Positions 8,642 to 16,101 of a stretch of DNA of 64,000 bases are shown one piece after another. The stretch covers positions 1 to 64,000 of the forward strand of contig JANQNW010000014.1 of NCBI GenBank assembly GCA_028279375.1. The letters are read 5' to 3'. Position 1 is the first letter of the stretch. Each line of letters starts with the position of its first letter. The notes under the pieces were generated by a model. It made no database searches. It saw nothing but the letters and a program-made list of their open reading frames with translations, and was not told the DNA's origin. Origin of the DNA: Phycisphaerales bacterium (lineage in GTDB: Bacteria; Planctomycetota; Phycisphaerae; Phycisphaerales; UBA1924). Position numbers and translations under genes: made by a program.

Positions 8642-8731
8642 ATGATTCAGATCACCGCCATCAAAGCCAAGAAAGACAAGGGCGCCTCGAGCGTTCGGGA
8701 TATCGTCTTGGCTTGGCGCGGCGCTGACTGA
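8642..8731 (+). CDS. Lysine-rich leader peptide of the lysW operon (candidate attenuator peptide)
   Basis: A 29-codon ORF starts at ATG 8642, with GGGGACGGA 8-16 bases upstream, and stops at TGA 8729-8731. It begins MIQITAIKAKKDKG: lysine codons occupy positions 8, 10, 11 and 13, four Lys within six codons. The 9 bases directly after the Lys block (8691-8699, GCGTTCGGG) are complementary, with one G-U pair, to 8768-8776 on the 5' arm of the downstream terminator. The same bases can instead fold locally with 8686-8690. A ribosome stalled at codons 8-11 would cover the local partner and leave 8691-8699 free to form an antiterminator. This is the classical logic of his/thr/trp leaders, here placed before a lysine operon. 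Translation and function are inferred. Confidence 0.62.
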   Translation: MIQITAIKAKKDKGASSVRDIVLAWRGAD

Positions 8732-8763
8732 CGTCGCACACTGAAACCCTCAAGCCATTTCGA

Positions 8764-8794
8764 AGCCCCCGAGCGCGTGCTCGGGGGCTTTTTT
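8764..8794 (+). terminator. Attenuator-type intrinsic terminator before lysW
   Basis: A perfect 11-bp stem (8764-8774 AGCCCCCGAGC with 8779-8789) has a 4-base loop and is followed by a T run (8789-8794). It lies 33 bases after the leader-peptide stop and 33 bases before the lysW start, so it must be bypassed for the operon to be expressed from an upstream promoter. Confidence 0.88.
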
Positions 8795-8826
8795 CGTTTT
8801 GCACCAACTCTGAAAGGACATGAATC

Positions 8827-9027
8827 ATGAACAGCGCAACGACCACAACGACGGAGACGCAGACGGCCGCATGCATCGAATGCGGTGGCGAACTGCAATT
8901 CCGCAGATCGCCTCGTCTGGGCCAGGTTGTGATGTGCTCCGGATGCGGCGTCGAGCTCGAGGTTGTCTCGACATCGCCGCTGGCGCTCGAGCTTGCACCG
9001 GAAGTCGAAGAAGACTGGGGCGAATGA
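8827..9027 (+). CDS. lysW: Amino-group carrier protein LysW
   Basis: 66 aa; GAAAGGA 8 bases upstream fixes the start (an out-of-frame ATG lies at 8820). LysW carries alpha-aminoadipate (or glutamate) through lysine (or ornithine) synthesis by linking its C-terminal Glu gamma-carboxyl to the substrate amino group. The diagnostic features are present: a zinc-ribbon pair CIECG...CSGCG (residues 16-20 and 38-42) and the C-terminal EDWGE. An N-terminal Thr-rich extension of about 14 residues is longer than in the Thermus protein as I remember it. It is the first structural gene of a five-gene operon. Confidence 0.96.
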   Translation: MNSATTTTTETQTAACIECGGELQFRRSPRLGQVVMCSGCGVELEVVSTSPLALELAPEVEEDWGE

Positions 9028-9062
9028 CGCCGGCGTCGCGCCGTCACTGAAAGGACACAGCC

Positions 9063-9947
9063 ATGCGTATCGCGATGCTGCACAACAGACTGCGGATTGA
9101 GGAGGAGATGCTCCTCGACGCTCTCGAGGATCTCGGCGCCGAAGTGGTCGCCATCGATCTCCGCCGGACATCGTTTGATCTGATGAATGGCGAAGACTGG
9201 CGCCAGTACGACCTTGTCATCGACCGATCGCTCAGCCTTACCTCGTCGCTGACGGCGACGCGGATCATCGAGGTATACGGCGTTCGGTGCATGAATCCAT
9301 CGCATTCGATCGAGCTCTGCTCCGACAAGCTTCGCACGTCGATCGAACTCGAGCGCGCCGCGATCCCGACGCCGCGTGTGATGATCGCCACGTCGCCTGA
9401 GGCGGCGCTCACGGCGATCGAGGAACATGGATACCCGGTCGTGCTGAAGCCGACGATCGGCTCCTGGGGACGGCTCGTCGCGCGTGTCAATGATCGAGAC
9501 GCGGCGGAGGCGCTCCTCGAGCATCGATCGACACTCGGGTCGGCGCAGCAAGGTGTGTTCTACATCCAGGAGCACATTGACAAGCCCGGACGCGATCTGC
9601 GCGTCTTCGTGGTCGGCGGCGAGGCGATCGCGGCGATCTCACGATCGTCGGATCATTGGCTGACCAACACGGCGCGCGGCGCTGAAGCGCATGGCTTGCC
9701 ATTGACTCCGGAGCTCGCCGATCTTGGCCAGCGCGCCGCGGCGTGCGTCGGGTCCGATGTGGCGGCGATCGATCTCCTCGAGTGTCCGCAGCGCGGGCTG
9801 CTCGTCAACGAGATCAATCACTCAATGGAGTTTCGCAACAGCATCTCGACAACCGGTGTCGAGATTCCGAGGCTCATCGCTGAGCACGCGCTGCGAATCG
9901 CCGGAGCGACAAGCGGGAAGCGGCGACAAGAGGGGGCGCTGGTATGA
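9063..9947 (+). CDS. lysX: LysW-alpha-aminoadipate ligase LysX (ATP-grasp)
   Basis: 294 aa, with GAAAGGA ahead of the ATG. LysX uses ATP to couple the amino group of alpha-aminoadipate to the C-terminal Glu of LysW. The RimK-like ATP-grasp layout is visible: N-terminal domain (MRIAMLHNRLRIEEEMLLDAL), ATP-binding region with VVLKPTIGSWGRLV and YIQEHI, and the C-terminal metal/ATP segment NEINHSMEFRNS followed by TTGVEIP. The EF-R/K-NS...TTGV-x-IP tail resembles lysine-type LysX proteins as I recall them, but specificity for aminoadipate versus glutamate cannot be proved here. The stop overlaps the lysY start (ATGA). Confidence 0.93.
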   Translation: MRIAMLHNRLRIEEEMLLDALEDLGAEVVAIDLRRTSFDLMNGEDWRQYDLVIDRSLSLTSSLTATRIIEVYGVRCMNPSHSIELCSDKLRTSIELERAAIPTPRVMIATSPEAALTAIEEHGYPVVLKPTIGSWGRLVARVNDRDAAEALLEHRSTLGSAQQGVFYIQEHIDKPGRDLRVFVVGGEAIAAISRSSDHWLTNTARGAEAHGLPLTPELADLGQRAAACVGSDVAAIDLLECPQRGLLVNEINHSMEFRNSISTTGVEIPRLIAEHALRIAGATSGKRRQEGALV

Positions 9948-10972
9948 CGACGCGCGTCTCCATCGTCGGCGCCAACGGATACTCCGGCGGCGAACTCCTT
10001 CGCTTGCTTCTGGCGCACTCTGAGACGGAGCTCGCCTGCGCCACATCGCGCTCGATGGCCGGGCAGCCACTGCATCGGGCTCATCCGAACCTGCGCGGGC
10101 ATGTGGATCTGATGTTCAGCGATCCGGAAGAGCTGACGCCGTGCGACGTCCTCTTCCTCTGCCTTCCCCACGGCGTGGCGGCGACGGAGATCGAGCGCTT
10201 TCTCGATCTGGCGCCGCTCGTCATCGATCTCTCGGCGGACTTTCGCCTGCGTGATCCGGAGACGTACGCACGCTGGTACCGGGCGGAGCACCCGGCGCCG
10301 GGCCGTCTTGGCGAGGCTGTCTACGGCCTGGCGGAGGTTTCGCGAGCGTCGCTTCGTGGCGCACGACTGATCAGCGGCGTCGGCTGCAATGCGACGGCAA
10401 TGAATCTGGCGCTGCTGCCTCTCGCTCGCGCCGGTCTCATCGATCGCGTCATCGCCGACCTGAAGGTGGGGTCGAGCGAGTCGGGCGCGTCCTCGTCGGA
10501 GAGTTCACATCATCCGATTCGCTCGCGCGCGGTGCGGACGTACAGCACAAGCGGGCATCGACATTGCGCTGAGGTGCATCAGGCGCTGGGTGAGATGCGC
10601 CTCGATGCGACGGTCACGGCGATCGAGATGGTGCGCGGCGTGCTTTGCACGGCGCATGTCGATCCGGTCGAGCGCGTGACGGAACGAGAGCTGTGGCGGC
10701 TCTTTCGCGACGCGTACGAGTGTGAGCCGTTTGTGCGAATCGTGCGTGATCGCTCCGGTCTGCACCGCCTGCCCGATCCGCGGGTCGTCGCAGGGAGCAA
10801 CCACGCGGATGTCGGGTTCGCCGTCGATCAGGAGTCCGGTCGAATCATCGCGCTGTGCGCTATCGACAATCTGATGAAGGGCGCGGCTGGCTCAGCCGTG
10901 CAGTCCATGAATCTCGCGCTCGGCTTCGACGAGCGCGCCGGTCTCGAGTTTCCCGGCCTCCATCCGGCCTGA
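9944..10972 (+). CDS. lysY: LysW-aminoadipyl-6-phosphate reductase LysY (ArgC family)
   Basis: 342 aa, NADPH-dependent reductase converting the LysW-bound acyl phosphate to the semialdehyde. The Rossmann motif SIVGANGYSGGELLRLL is at the N-terminus, and the catalytic Cys lies in SGVGCNATAMNLALLPL (about residue 146). The C-terminal region has the ArgC-type HADVGF and DNLMKGAAGSAVQ segments. Length is normal for ArgC. It is overlapped by lysX and followed after 18 bases by lysZ. Dual use in arginine synthesis is possible because no separate argC is seen here. Confidence 0.93.
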   Translation: MTTRVSIVGANGYSGGELLRLLLAHSETELACATSRSMAGQPLHRAHPNLRGHVDLMFSDPEELTPCDVLFLCLPHGVAATEIERFLDLAPLVIDLSADFRLRDPETYARWYRAEHPAPGRLGEAVYGLAEVSRASLRGARLISGVGCNATAMNLALLPLARAGLIDRVIADLKVGSSESGASSSESSHHPIRSRAVRTYSTSGHRHCAEVHQALGEMRLDATVTAIEMVRGVLCTAHVDPVERVTERELWRLFRDAYECEPFVRIVRDRSGLHRLPDPRVVAGSNHADVGFAVDQESGRIIALCAIDNLMKGAAGSAVQSMNLALGFDERAGLEFPGLHPA

Positions 10973-10990
10973 TTGTGAAAGGAACGCGTC

Positions 10991-11818
10991 ATGAGCGCTG
11001 ATATCGTTGTAAAGATCGGCGGCGGGGAGGGGATCGACCTCGAACCGCTGCTGAGTGAGATCGCGGAGATGGTCCGATCGGGCATGCGCATCGTGCTCGT
11101 GCATGGCGGTTCGCATGAAACAAACGAGCTCTCCGGGCGACTGGGCCATCCCGCGCGGTTCATCACGAGTCCGTCCGGGCACACAAGCCGCCGAACGGAT
11201 GCCCAGACGCTTGACATCTTCTGTATGGCGTACTGCGGGCGCATCAACAAGCGCGCGGTGGAGTCGCTGCGAAGATCGGGCGTGGACGCCGTGGGACTCT
11301 CGGGAATCGATGGCGGTCTCTGGACAGGTGAGCGCAAGAAGGCCATTCGATCTATCGAGGATGGCGCGGTCGTGATCATCCGTGACGATTTCTCTGGACG
11401 CGTTACTGATGTGGATACAGGGCTGCTCAGGTTGCTGCTTGATGACGGGCGCGTGCCCGTGCTGACGCCGCCGGCGGTGACAATCGACGGCGTGGCGATC
11501 AACGTCGATGCGGATCGCGCTGCGGCGATGACCGCCGGCGCCCTGCAGGCTCGCGAGTTGCTGCTGCTCTCGAATGTCCCCGGCGTGCTGCGTGATATCG
11601 CCGATGCGTCGAGCCTCATTCAGCATGTGTCGGAAGCTGGCGTCGAGGCCGTGCGCGCGGCCGGCGAAGGGCGGATGAAGAACAAAATCCTGGCGGCTGA
11701 GGAGGCCGTCTCCATGGGCGTCGAGCGTGTGGTGATCGGCTCTGCACGAGGCGCCGGCGCCATCTGCGCAGCGCGACAGGGCGCAGGCACTGTGTTCACA
11801 GGAGCGGCGGCATGTTGA
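10991..11818 (+). CDS. lysZ: LysW-aminoadipate 6-kinase LysZ (ArgB family)
   Basis: 275 aa; GAAAGGA upstream of the ATG. An amino-acid kinase that phosphorylates the side-chain carboxyl of LysW-bound aminoadipate. Family marks are the KIGGGEG nucleotide loop, VLVHGGSHETNELS, the segment GHPARF followed by SRRTDAQTLDIF and MAYCGRINKR, the substrate loop INVDADRAAAMTAGAL and a C-terminal EGRMKNKILAAEEAV. The VHGGS-x-ETN and CG-x-x-NK phrases match LysZ of Thermus as I recall it better than classical ArgB. The last 7 bases overlap the lysK start. Confidence 0.93.
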   Translation: MSADIVVKIGGGEGIDLEPLLSEIAEMVRSGMRIVLVHGGSHETNELSGRLGHPARFITSPSGHTSRRTDAQTLDIFCMAYCGRINKRAVESLRRSGVDAVGLSGIDGGLWTGERKKAIRSIEDGAVVIIRDDFSGRVTDVDTGLLRLLLDDGRVPVLTPPAVTIDGVAINVDADRAAAMTAGALQARELLLLSNVPGVLRDIADASSLIQHVSEAGVEAVRAAGEGRMKNKILAAEEAVSMGVERVVIGSARGAGAICAARQGAGTVFTGAAAC

Positions 11819-12927
11819 CGGAGAATGCCGAGCGCAAAGCGATCACCGAGAAGACTGCGATCAACTGTCTCGAAGAGCTGGTCAGGACGCCGAGCGTCTC
11901 GGGCGAAGAACAGTCGGCAGTTGACGTCTTCGTCGCCCACGCGCGATCGCTCGGAATGCGCACGGAGATCGATGCGGCTGGCAATGCGATCGCCGCCCGA
12001 GGTCCGGAGTCCGACTGGACGACGCAGCTGATGCTGCTGGGACACATCGATACTGTCCCCGGTGATATCGATGTTCGATTCGAAGACCGCGCGCTGTGGG
12101 GGCGAGGCGCCGTCGATGCCAAGGGTCCGCTGGCGGCGATGCTCCTCGCTGCGGCGGACGCTGAGATTCCTGACGACGTCTCAGTTGTCGTGGTCGCGGC
12201 CGTGGGCGAGGAAACTCCGAACTCGCCAGGCGCGACCGCAGTCTGTCGGTCTTTCCATCCCGACGCCTGCATCATCGGTGAGCCGAGCGGGTGGAACGGC
12301 GTCACGCTCGGATACAAGGGGCGGCTCCTTGTGGAGGCGTCCAGCGAGAAGAGCGCCGCACACAGCGCCGGCCCGGAGTCGTCAGCGGCGGATGACGTTG
12401 TTGAGATATGGCATCGCGTCCTGCGACTCGTTGAGACATTCAATGCCGGCCGTGAGCGTGCATTCGATCAGGTTCAGGCGAGTGTCCTCGCCATGCAGAG
12501 CGATTGCGATGGCCTGCTGTCGAGAGCGGAGCTGCGGGGTGGCTTCAGACTGCCGCAGTGGATCAATCCGCGAACACTGGAGGAAGAGATCCGTCAACTG
12601 AATGCAGGAATCTGCGAGCTGCGCTTCAACGGCGGAATTCCGGCGCATGCGACTACTCGGAATGATCCAGTGGTGCAGGCGCTGACCGGCGCCATCCGGC
12701 AGGAGGGCGGCGCGCCGCGCCCGAAGCTCAAGACGGGGACTGCGGATCTGAATGTCGTGGGTCCGGTGTGGCGCTGTCCGATCGCCGCGTACGGTCCGGG
12801 AGACAGCGCGCTGGATCACGCGCCGGACGAGCGCATCGATATCGACGAGTACCTCCGGTCCATTCGTGTGCTTCGGAGGGCGATTTCGGATCTGGCGCGA
12901 GAACTGCGAGCGCAGGAGGCCTTCTAG
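11812..12927 (+). CDS. lysK: LysW-lysine hydrolase LysK (M20 peptidase)
   Basis: 371 aa zinc-dependent M20-family peptidase that releases lysine (or ornithine) from LysW in the last step. Metal and catalytic motifs are GHIDTVPG (about 67-74), GRGAVDAKGPLAAML, the Glu pair in AVGEETPNSPGA and IIGEPSGWNGVTLGYKGRL. It is the last gene of the operon. The aminotransferase LysJ and the early homocitrate-branch genes are absent from the window and must be encoded elsewhere. No clear terminator separates it from the convergent gene ending at 12980. Confidence 0.92.
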   Translation: MLTENAERKAITEKTAINCLEELVRTPSVSGEEQSAVDVFVAHARSLGMRTEIDAAGNAIAARGPESDWTTQLMLLGHIDTVPGDIDVRFEDRALWGRGAVDAKGPLAAMLLAAADAEIPDDVSVVVVAAVGEETPNSPGATAVCRSFHPDACIIGEPSGWNGVTLGYKGRLLVEASSEKSAAHSAGPESSAADDVVEIWHRVLRLVETFNAGRERAFDQVQASVLAMQSDCDGLLSRAELRGGFRLPQWINPRTLEEEIRQLNAGICELRFNGGIPAHATTRNDPVVQALTGAIRQEGGAPRPKLKTGTADLNVVGPVWRCPIAAYGPGDSALDHAPDERIDIDEYLRSIRVLRRAISDLARELRAQEAF

Positions 12928-12979
12928 ATCCATCGCGAACGGTGGCCGGAAGCGCCAGGAGGAGTGTTGTGAAGTTCGT

Positions 12980-14983
12980 CTAGATCAGATCAACATCCGT
13001 CATCACCTCGACGGTCGCCGGTCCGGGATAGGCGAGGGCGCGTTCGATGGCTTCGTCGAGGGCGCTGGCGTCTTCAACGCGGACACCGAGACCTCCGCAG
13101 CTGTTGACGTAGTCCGCGATGTTCGGGTTGGTGAGGCTCGTCTGCCACACCTGCCAGGCGCCGGCGCGCTGTTCCTTGCTGATCTTGCCGAGTTCGTTGT
13201 TGTTGAGCAGGATGTGAGTGATGTTCATGCCGTACTTGACGGCCGTGTTGACCTCCCACGGATACTGCCCGAAGCCGCCGTCGCCGGAGACGCAGATCAC
13301 GGGGCGATCAGCGAATCGGTCGTTCCAGCGTCCTCTGACCTGCGTTGCGGCCCAGGCGCCGATGGAGGCGGGATATCCGAATCCGATCGAGCCGAGGTAG
13401 CCGCTCATCAGGACATCCTGCCGGCCCGAGGTCTCGAAATATCGACCGAAGGAGTAGGTGTTGTTGCCGACATCGACGGCGATGATTGCGTTCTCCGGGA
13501 TGAGGCGATTCATCGCGTCGAAGACGGCGATGGAGCTCAGACCCTTCTCGCTCGCGTCCTTGAGTCTGCTTGATTTCTCCTCGCGCCAGATGGCCCAGCG
13601 TTTGGCGATCTCATCGCGCTGGTCAATGGCGCCGTGATTTCCGCGCAGTCGGTCGAGCAGGAGCGACGCCGTGACACCAATGTCTCCGAGCACAGGCACA
13701 TCCACTGCGTGGAACTTCCCGAGGTGCATCGGATCGAAGTCCACCTGGATGGTCGGTTTCTTCGGCGTGATGCCGGTGTGGTTGCTGAAGGAGGCGCCGA
13801 AGACGAGGAGCGCATCGCTCTCATTCATGAACCATGAGGCGATGGGGGTGCCGGAGCGCCCGAGGACGCCGCAGCCGAGCGGGTGTTTCGGCGCATCGCC
13901 GATCACGCCCTTGCCCTTGAATGTCGTAAGGACGGGACAGTTCAAGTCTTCAGCGAGCGCGATGGCAGGCTGGATCTCCGCGCGGGCGCCGTGGCCGACG
14001 ATGATCGCGGGGCGCTTCGCCTCTCTGAGGAGTGAGACGGCCTGATCGATGGAGTCCACCGACGGCGCGATGCGATGGTCGCCGACCCGTCCATCCGGTT
14101 GGCCAGCCGCAGTCTCGGGCGCGGCTTCCTGCGTCTGCACATCGTCAGGGAGGATCACGTGCGCGACGTCGCGCTTGATGAGCGCGTTCTTGATCGCCAG
14201 TGACATCAGCTCCGCATGATTCGAGCCGGGCAGGCAGAGATGGCTGAACTCCGCGACGGCGCTGAACGCTTCCTTCAGTGGAAGTTCCTGGAATGCGCCC
14301 GGGCCGAAGACCTGCTGGTTGACCTGACCGGTCAACGCGAGCACAGGCGCCCGATCGACCTTTGCATCCCACATGCCGGTGAGCAGATTCGTCGCGCCAG
14401 GGCCGGCGATCGCCAGGCAGGCGGCTGGAGAACCGGTGAGCTTGCCGAACGCTGACGCCGCGAACGCCGCCGCGCCCTCGTGGCGGATACCGATGTAGGA
14501 GAGGGCGCCAGTTTCACACTGACGCCGAATCGCGTCGGCGAGACCGAGATTGGAGTGTCCGACCATTCCAAAGACATGCGTCACACCCCAGCTGACCATC
14601 GTTTCGGCCATGACATCGGTGACCGTGCGCACGTGTTCGGGCGGGGACTCAAGACCGATGTACACGCCATCGTCGCGCTGCTCGACCGGGAACGTGTCGA
14701 CGCCGTCGTCATAGCCGCCCGGGGGCTTGCCAGTGACGGGATCGAAGTCCCAGCCATGCCAGGGGCAGCGCAGACAACCGTTCTCGATGCTCCCTTCGCC
14801 GAGCGGGCCGCCTTGATGAGGGCATGCGTTGTCGAGCGCTGAGTAGCAGCCGTCCACGTTTGTCAACGCGAAGGATCGCACGGTGTCGCCCTGTTGGACG
14901 CTGACGGTCTTGACGCGACCTACCGGGAGATCGCCGGTTTCGGCGATCTTGTGCCAAGTGAGCGGAACGGGGACTTCAGGCAT
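12980..14983 (-). CDS. Rieske [2Fe-2S] domain fused to a ThDP-dependent (pyruvate oxidase/acetolactate synthase-like) enzyme
   Basis: 667 aa from the ATG that has AGGAG 8 bases upstream (MPEVPVPLTWHK); the longer open frame runs into the preceding gene. Residues about 1-110 form a Rieske ferredoxin with CPHQGG and CPWHGWDF as cluster ligands. The remainder is a complete three-domain ThDP enzyme: an IRHEGAAAF segment with the catalytic Glu, AIAGPGATNLLTGMW, the middle domain (RPAIIVGHGAR), and the cofactor motif GDGGFGQYPWEVN...LLNNNELG (GDG-x-NN). Known relatives decarboxylate 2-oxo acids and pass electrons to flavin or quinone. A fused Rieske domain suggests one-electron transfer out of the active site. 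Substrate unknown. It overlaps DUF1622 by 8 bases. Confidence 0.85.
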   Translation of the reverse strand: MPEVPVPLTWHKIAETGDLPVGRVKTVSVQQGDTVRSFALTNVDGCYSALDNACPHQGGPLGEGSIENGCLRCPWHGWDFDPVTGKPPGGYDDGVDTFPVEQRDDGVYIGLESPPEHVRTVTDVMAETMVSWGVTHVFGMVGHSNLGLADAIRRQCETGALSYIGIRHEGAAAFAASAFGKLTGSPAACLAIAGPGATNLLTGMWDAKVDRAPVLALTGQVNQQVFGPGAFQELPLKEAFSAVAEFSHLCLPGSNHAELMSLAIKNALIKRDVAHVILPDDVQTQEAAPETAAGQPDGRVGDHRIAPSVDSIDQAVSLLREAKRPAIIVGHGARAEIQPAIALAEDLNCPVLTTFKGKGVIGDAPKHPLGCGVLGRSGTPIASWFMNESDALLVFGASFSNHTGITPKKPTIQVDFDPMHLGKFHAVDVPVLGDIGVTASLLLDRLRGNHGAIDQRDEIAKRWAIWREEKSSRLKDASEKGLSSIAVFDAMNRLIPENAIIAVDVGNNTYSFGRYFETSGRQDVLMSGYLGSIGFGYPASIGAWAATQVRGRWNDRFADRPVICVSGDGGFGQYPWEVNTAVKYGMNITHILLNNNELGKISKEQRAGAWQVWQTSLTNPNIADYVNSCGGLGVRVEDASALDEAIERALAYPGPATVEVMTDVDLI

Positions 14984-15374
14984 TGACTGTCTCCTGATCG
15001 AGGTCGCGCAGCTCGCGACCAAGCGCATAACCGATGACGATTCGTATAAGCGCGACGCCGCCGAGGATGGCGAGGTGCTCCAATGTCGGGCTCGCCATAG
15101 TCTCGATGACATCGGCCGCGATCAGCAGTTCGAGGCCGAAGAGGAGATAGAAGCCGAGCTGTCTTCGGAGGTTGGCGCGCTCGCGCTCGTAGCTGCGCCC
15201 CATCACGCGCCGCGCTTCTGCGCGGATGAAGCAGAATGCTCCGTACAGGACGCCCCACGTGAGCACGAGCACCGTGAGGGCGTTGATCGCGAGGACCACC
15301 CAGGTCAGGGTTTCGTGGAATGCGCCGTCGATCCGCATCGCGTCGGCTGAGGCAAGTGCGAGGCCCATTGTCAC
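14976..15374 (-). CDS. DUF1622 family membrane protein
   Basis: 132 aa. A GTG start at 15374 overlaps the stop of the upstream gene (GTGA) and has GGGAG 6 bases ahead; an ATG two codons later is the alternative. Three hydrophobic segments are visible (WVVLAINALTVLVLTWGVLYG, QLGFYLLFGLELLIAADV, LAILGGVALIRIVIGYALG), the usual DUF1622 pattern with a basic loop after the first. Function is unknown in the family. Its tight overlap with both neighbours implies coordinated synthesis with the Rieske-ThDP enzyme. Confidence 0.78.
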   Translation of the reverse strand: MTMGLALASADAMRIDGAFHETLTWVVLAINALTVLVLTWGVLYGAFCFIRAEARRVMGRSYERERANLRRQLGFYLLFGLELLIAADVIETMASPTLEHLAILGGVALIRIVIGYALGRELRDLDQETVNA

Positions 15375-15949
15375 AGGATGCTCCCTTCGTCCGGCTCGGC
15401 GCTGTGCAGCGACGTCTGCTGACCGGCAGGCGACTTGTGTTTCTCGCACTCCGATGCGCAGATCGCCTCAACTCGCTCATGCTCGTAGCGAACGGTCTCG
15501 GTGATGAAGAAGACCTCGAGGAAGCTGGTGAGCATGGACCCCACCATGACGACGATTCCGGCGACGAAGATGATCGCCGAGAGCATATGCAGTGTGGCGG
15601 AGGAGCTGTCGATGACAAATCGTGCTCCGAGTCCGAGCATGGCGATCAGATTGCAGGCGATGGCGACGAAGAGCAGAAGCATGGTGATGCGAAGCAGGGA
15701 CGCCCTCCGCAGCAACCGATGCGTCTGATGCTCGAGTCCCTCGAGACGCAGCGAACGGACTGCGTCCCGGCGTGAACCGGCTTCCGTCTCGAGAGCCCAG
15801 ATGTCGAGTCGCTCGTGATGGAAAGCTCGCAGCCTTCCGAGCACGGTGTTCATCCGAGCAGTCGATGAGAGAAGCAGCAGGCCGCAGGCCGGAATCATCG
15901 CGGCAGGCGCGATGATCTCTGAGATGATCGTGGGAGGAATCGTCGCCAT
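15371..15949 (-). CDS. DUF2721 family membrane protein
   Basis: 192 aa. The N-terminal phrase ISEIIAPAAMIPACGLLLLS followed by ARMNTVLGRLRAFH is characteristic of DUF2721. Further membrane segments lie near 87-110 (ITMLLLFVAIACNLIAMLGLG) and 122-147. The middle is basic and the C-terminus is hydrophilic with three Cys or His-Lys groups. No biochemical function is known for the family. It sits between a 37-codon ORF and DUF1622 in one operon. Confidence 0.8.
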   Translation of the reverse strand: MATIPPTIISEIIAPAAMIPACGLLLLSSTARMNTVLGRLRAFHHERLDIWALETEAGSRRDAVRSLRLEGLEHQTHRLLRRASLLRITMLLLFVAIACNLIAMLGLGARFVIDSSSATLHMLSAIIFVAGIVVMVGSMLTSFLEVFFITETVRYEHERVEAICASECEKHKSPAGQQTSLHSAEPDEGSIL

Positions 15950-15962
15950 CGTGATGGCCTTT

Positions 15963-16076
15963 TCAGAGTTTCGACGGATCGTAGTAGAACCGGATGTGTG
16001 TCGCCTTGCCGTTCTTCCAGTCCATCACCTGCGCCTGCTTCGCGTTGAACGTGGAGCCGTCCTTCAACGAGGGCAT
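15963..16076 (-). CDS. 37-residue protein resembling the C-terminal end of SnoaL/NTF2-like proteins
   Basis: The ATG at 16076 has a strong AGGAGGAG 7 bases upstream, and the ORF lies in the 150-base space between the glutamate-synthase-like gene and DUF2721. The product ends DWKNGKATHIRFYYDPSKL. The pattern GK-x-x-x-x-R-x-YYDP-x-x-L is like the last beta strand of SnoaL-type NTF2 folds. Only this fragment is present, because the preceding gene stops 25 bases upstream. It is either a degraded remnant that kept translation signals or a genuine microprotein of the operon. Confidence 0.6.
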   Translation of the reverse strand: MPSLKDGSTFNAKQAQVMDWKNGKATHIRFYYDPSKL

Positions 16077-16101
16077 ATGACTTCTCCTCCTGCAAGGGGG
16101 C

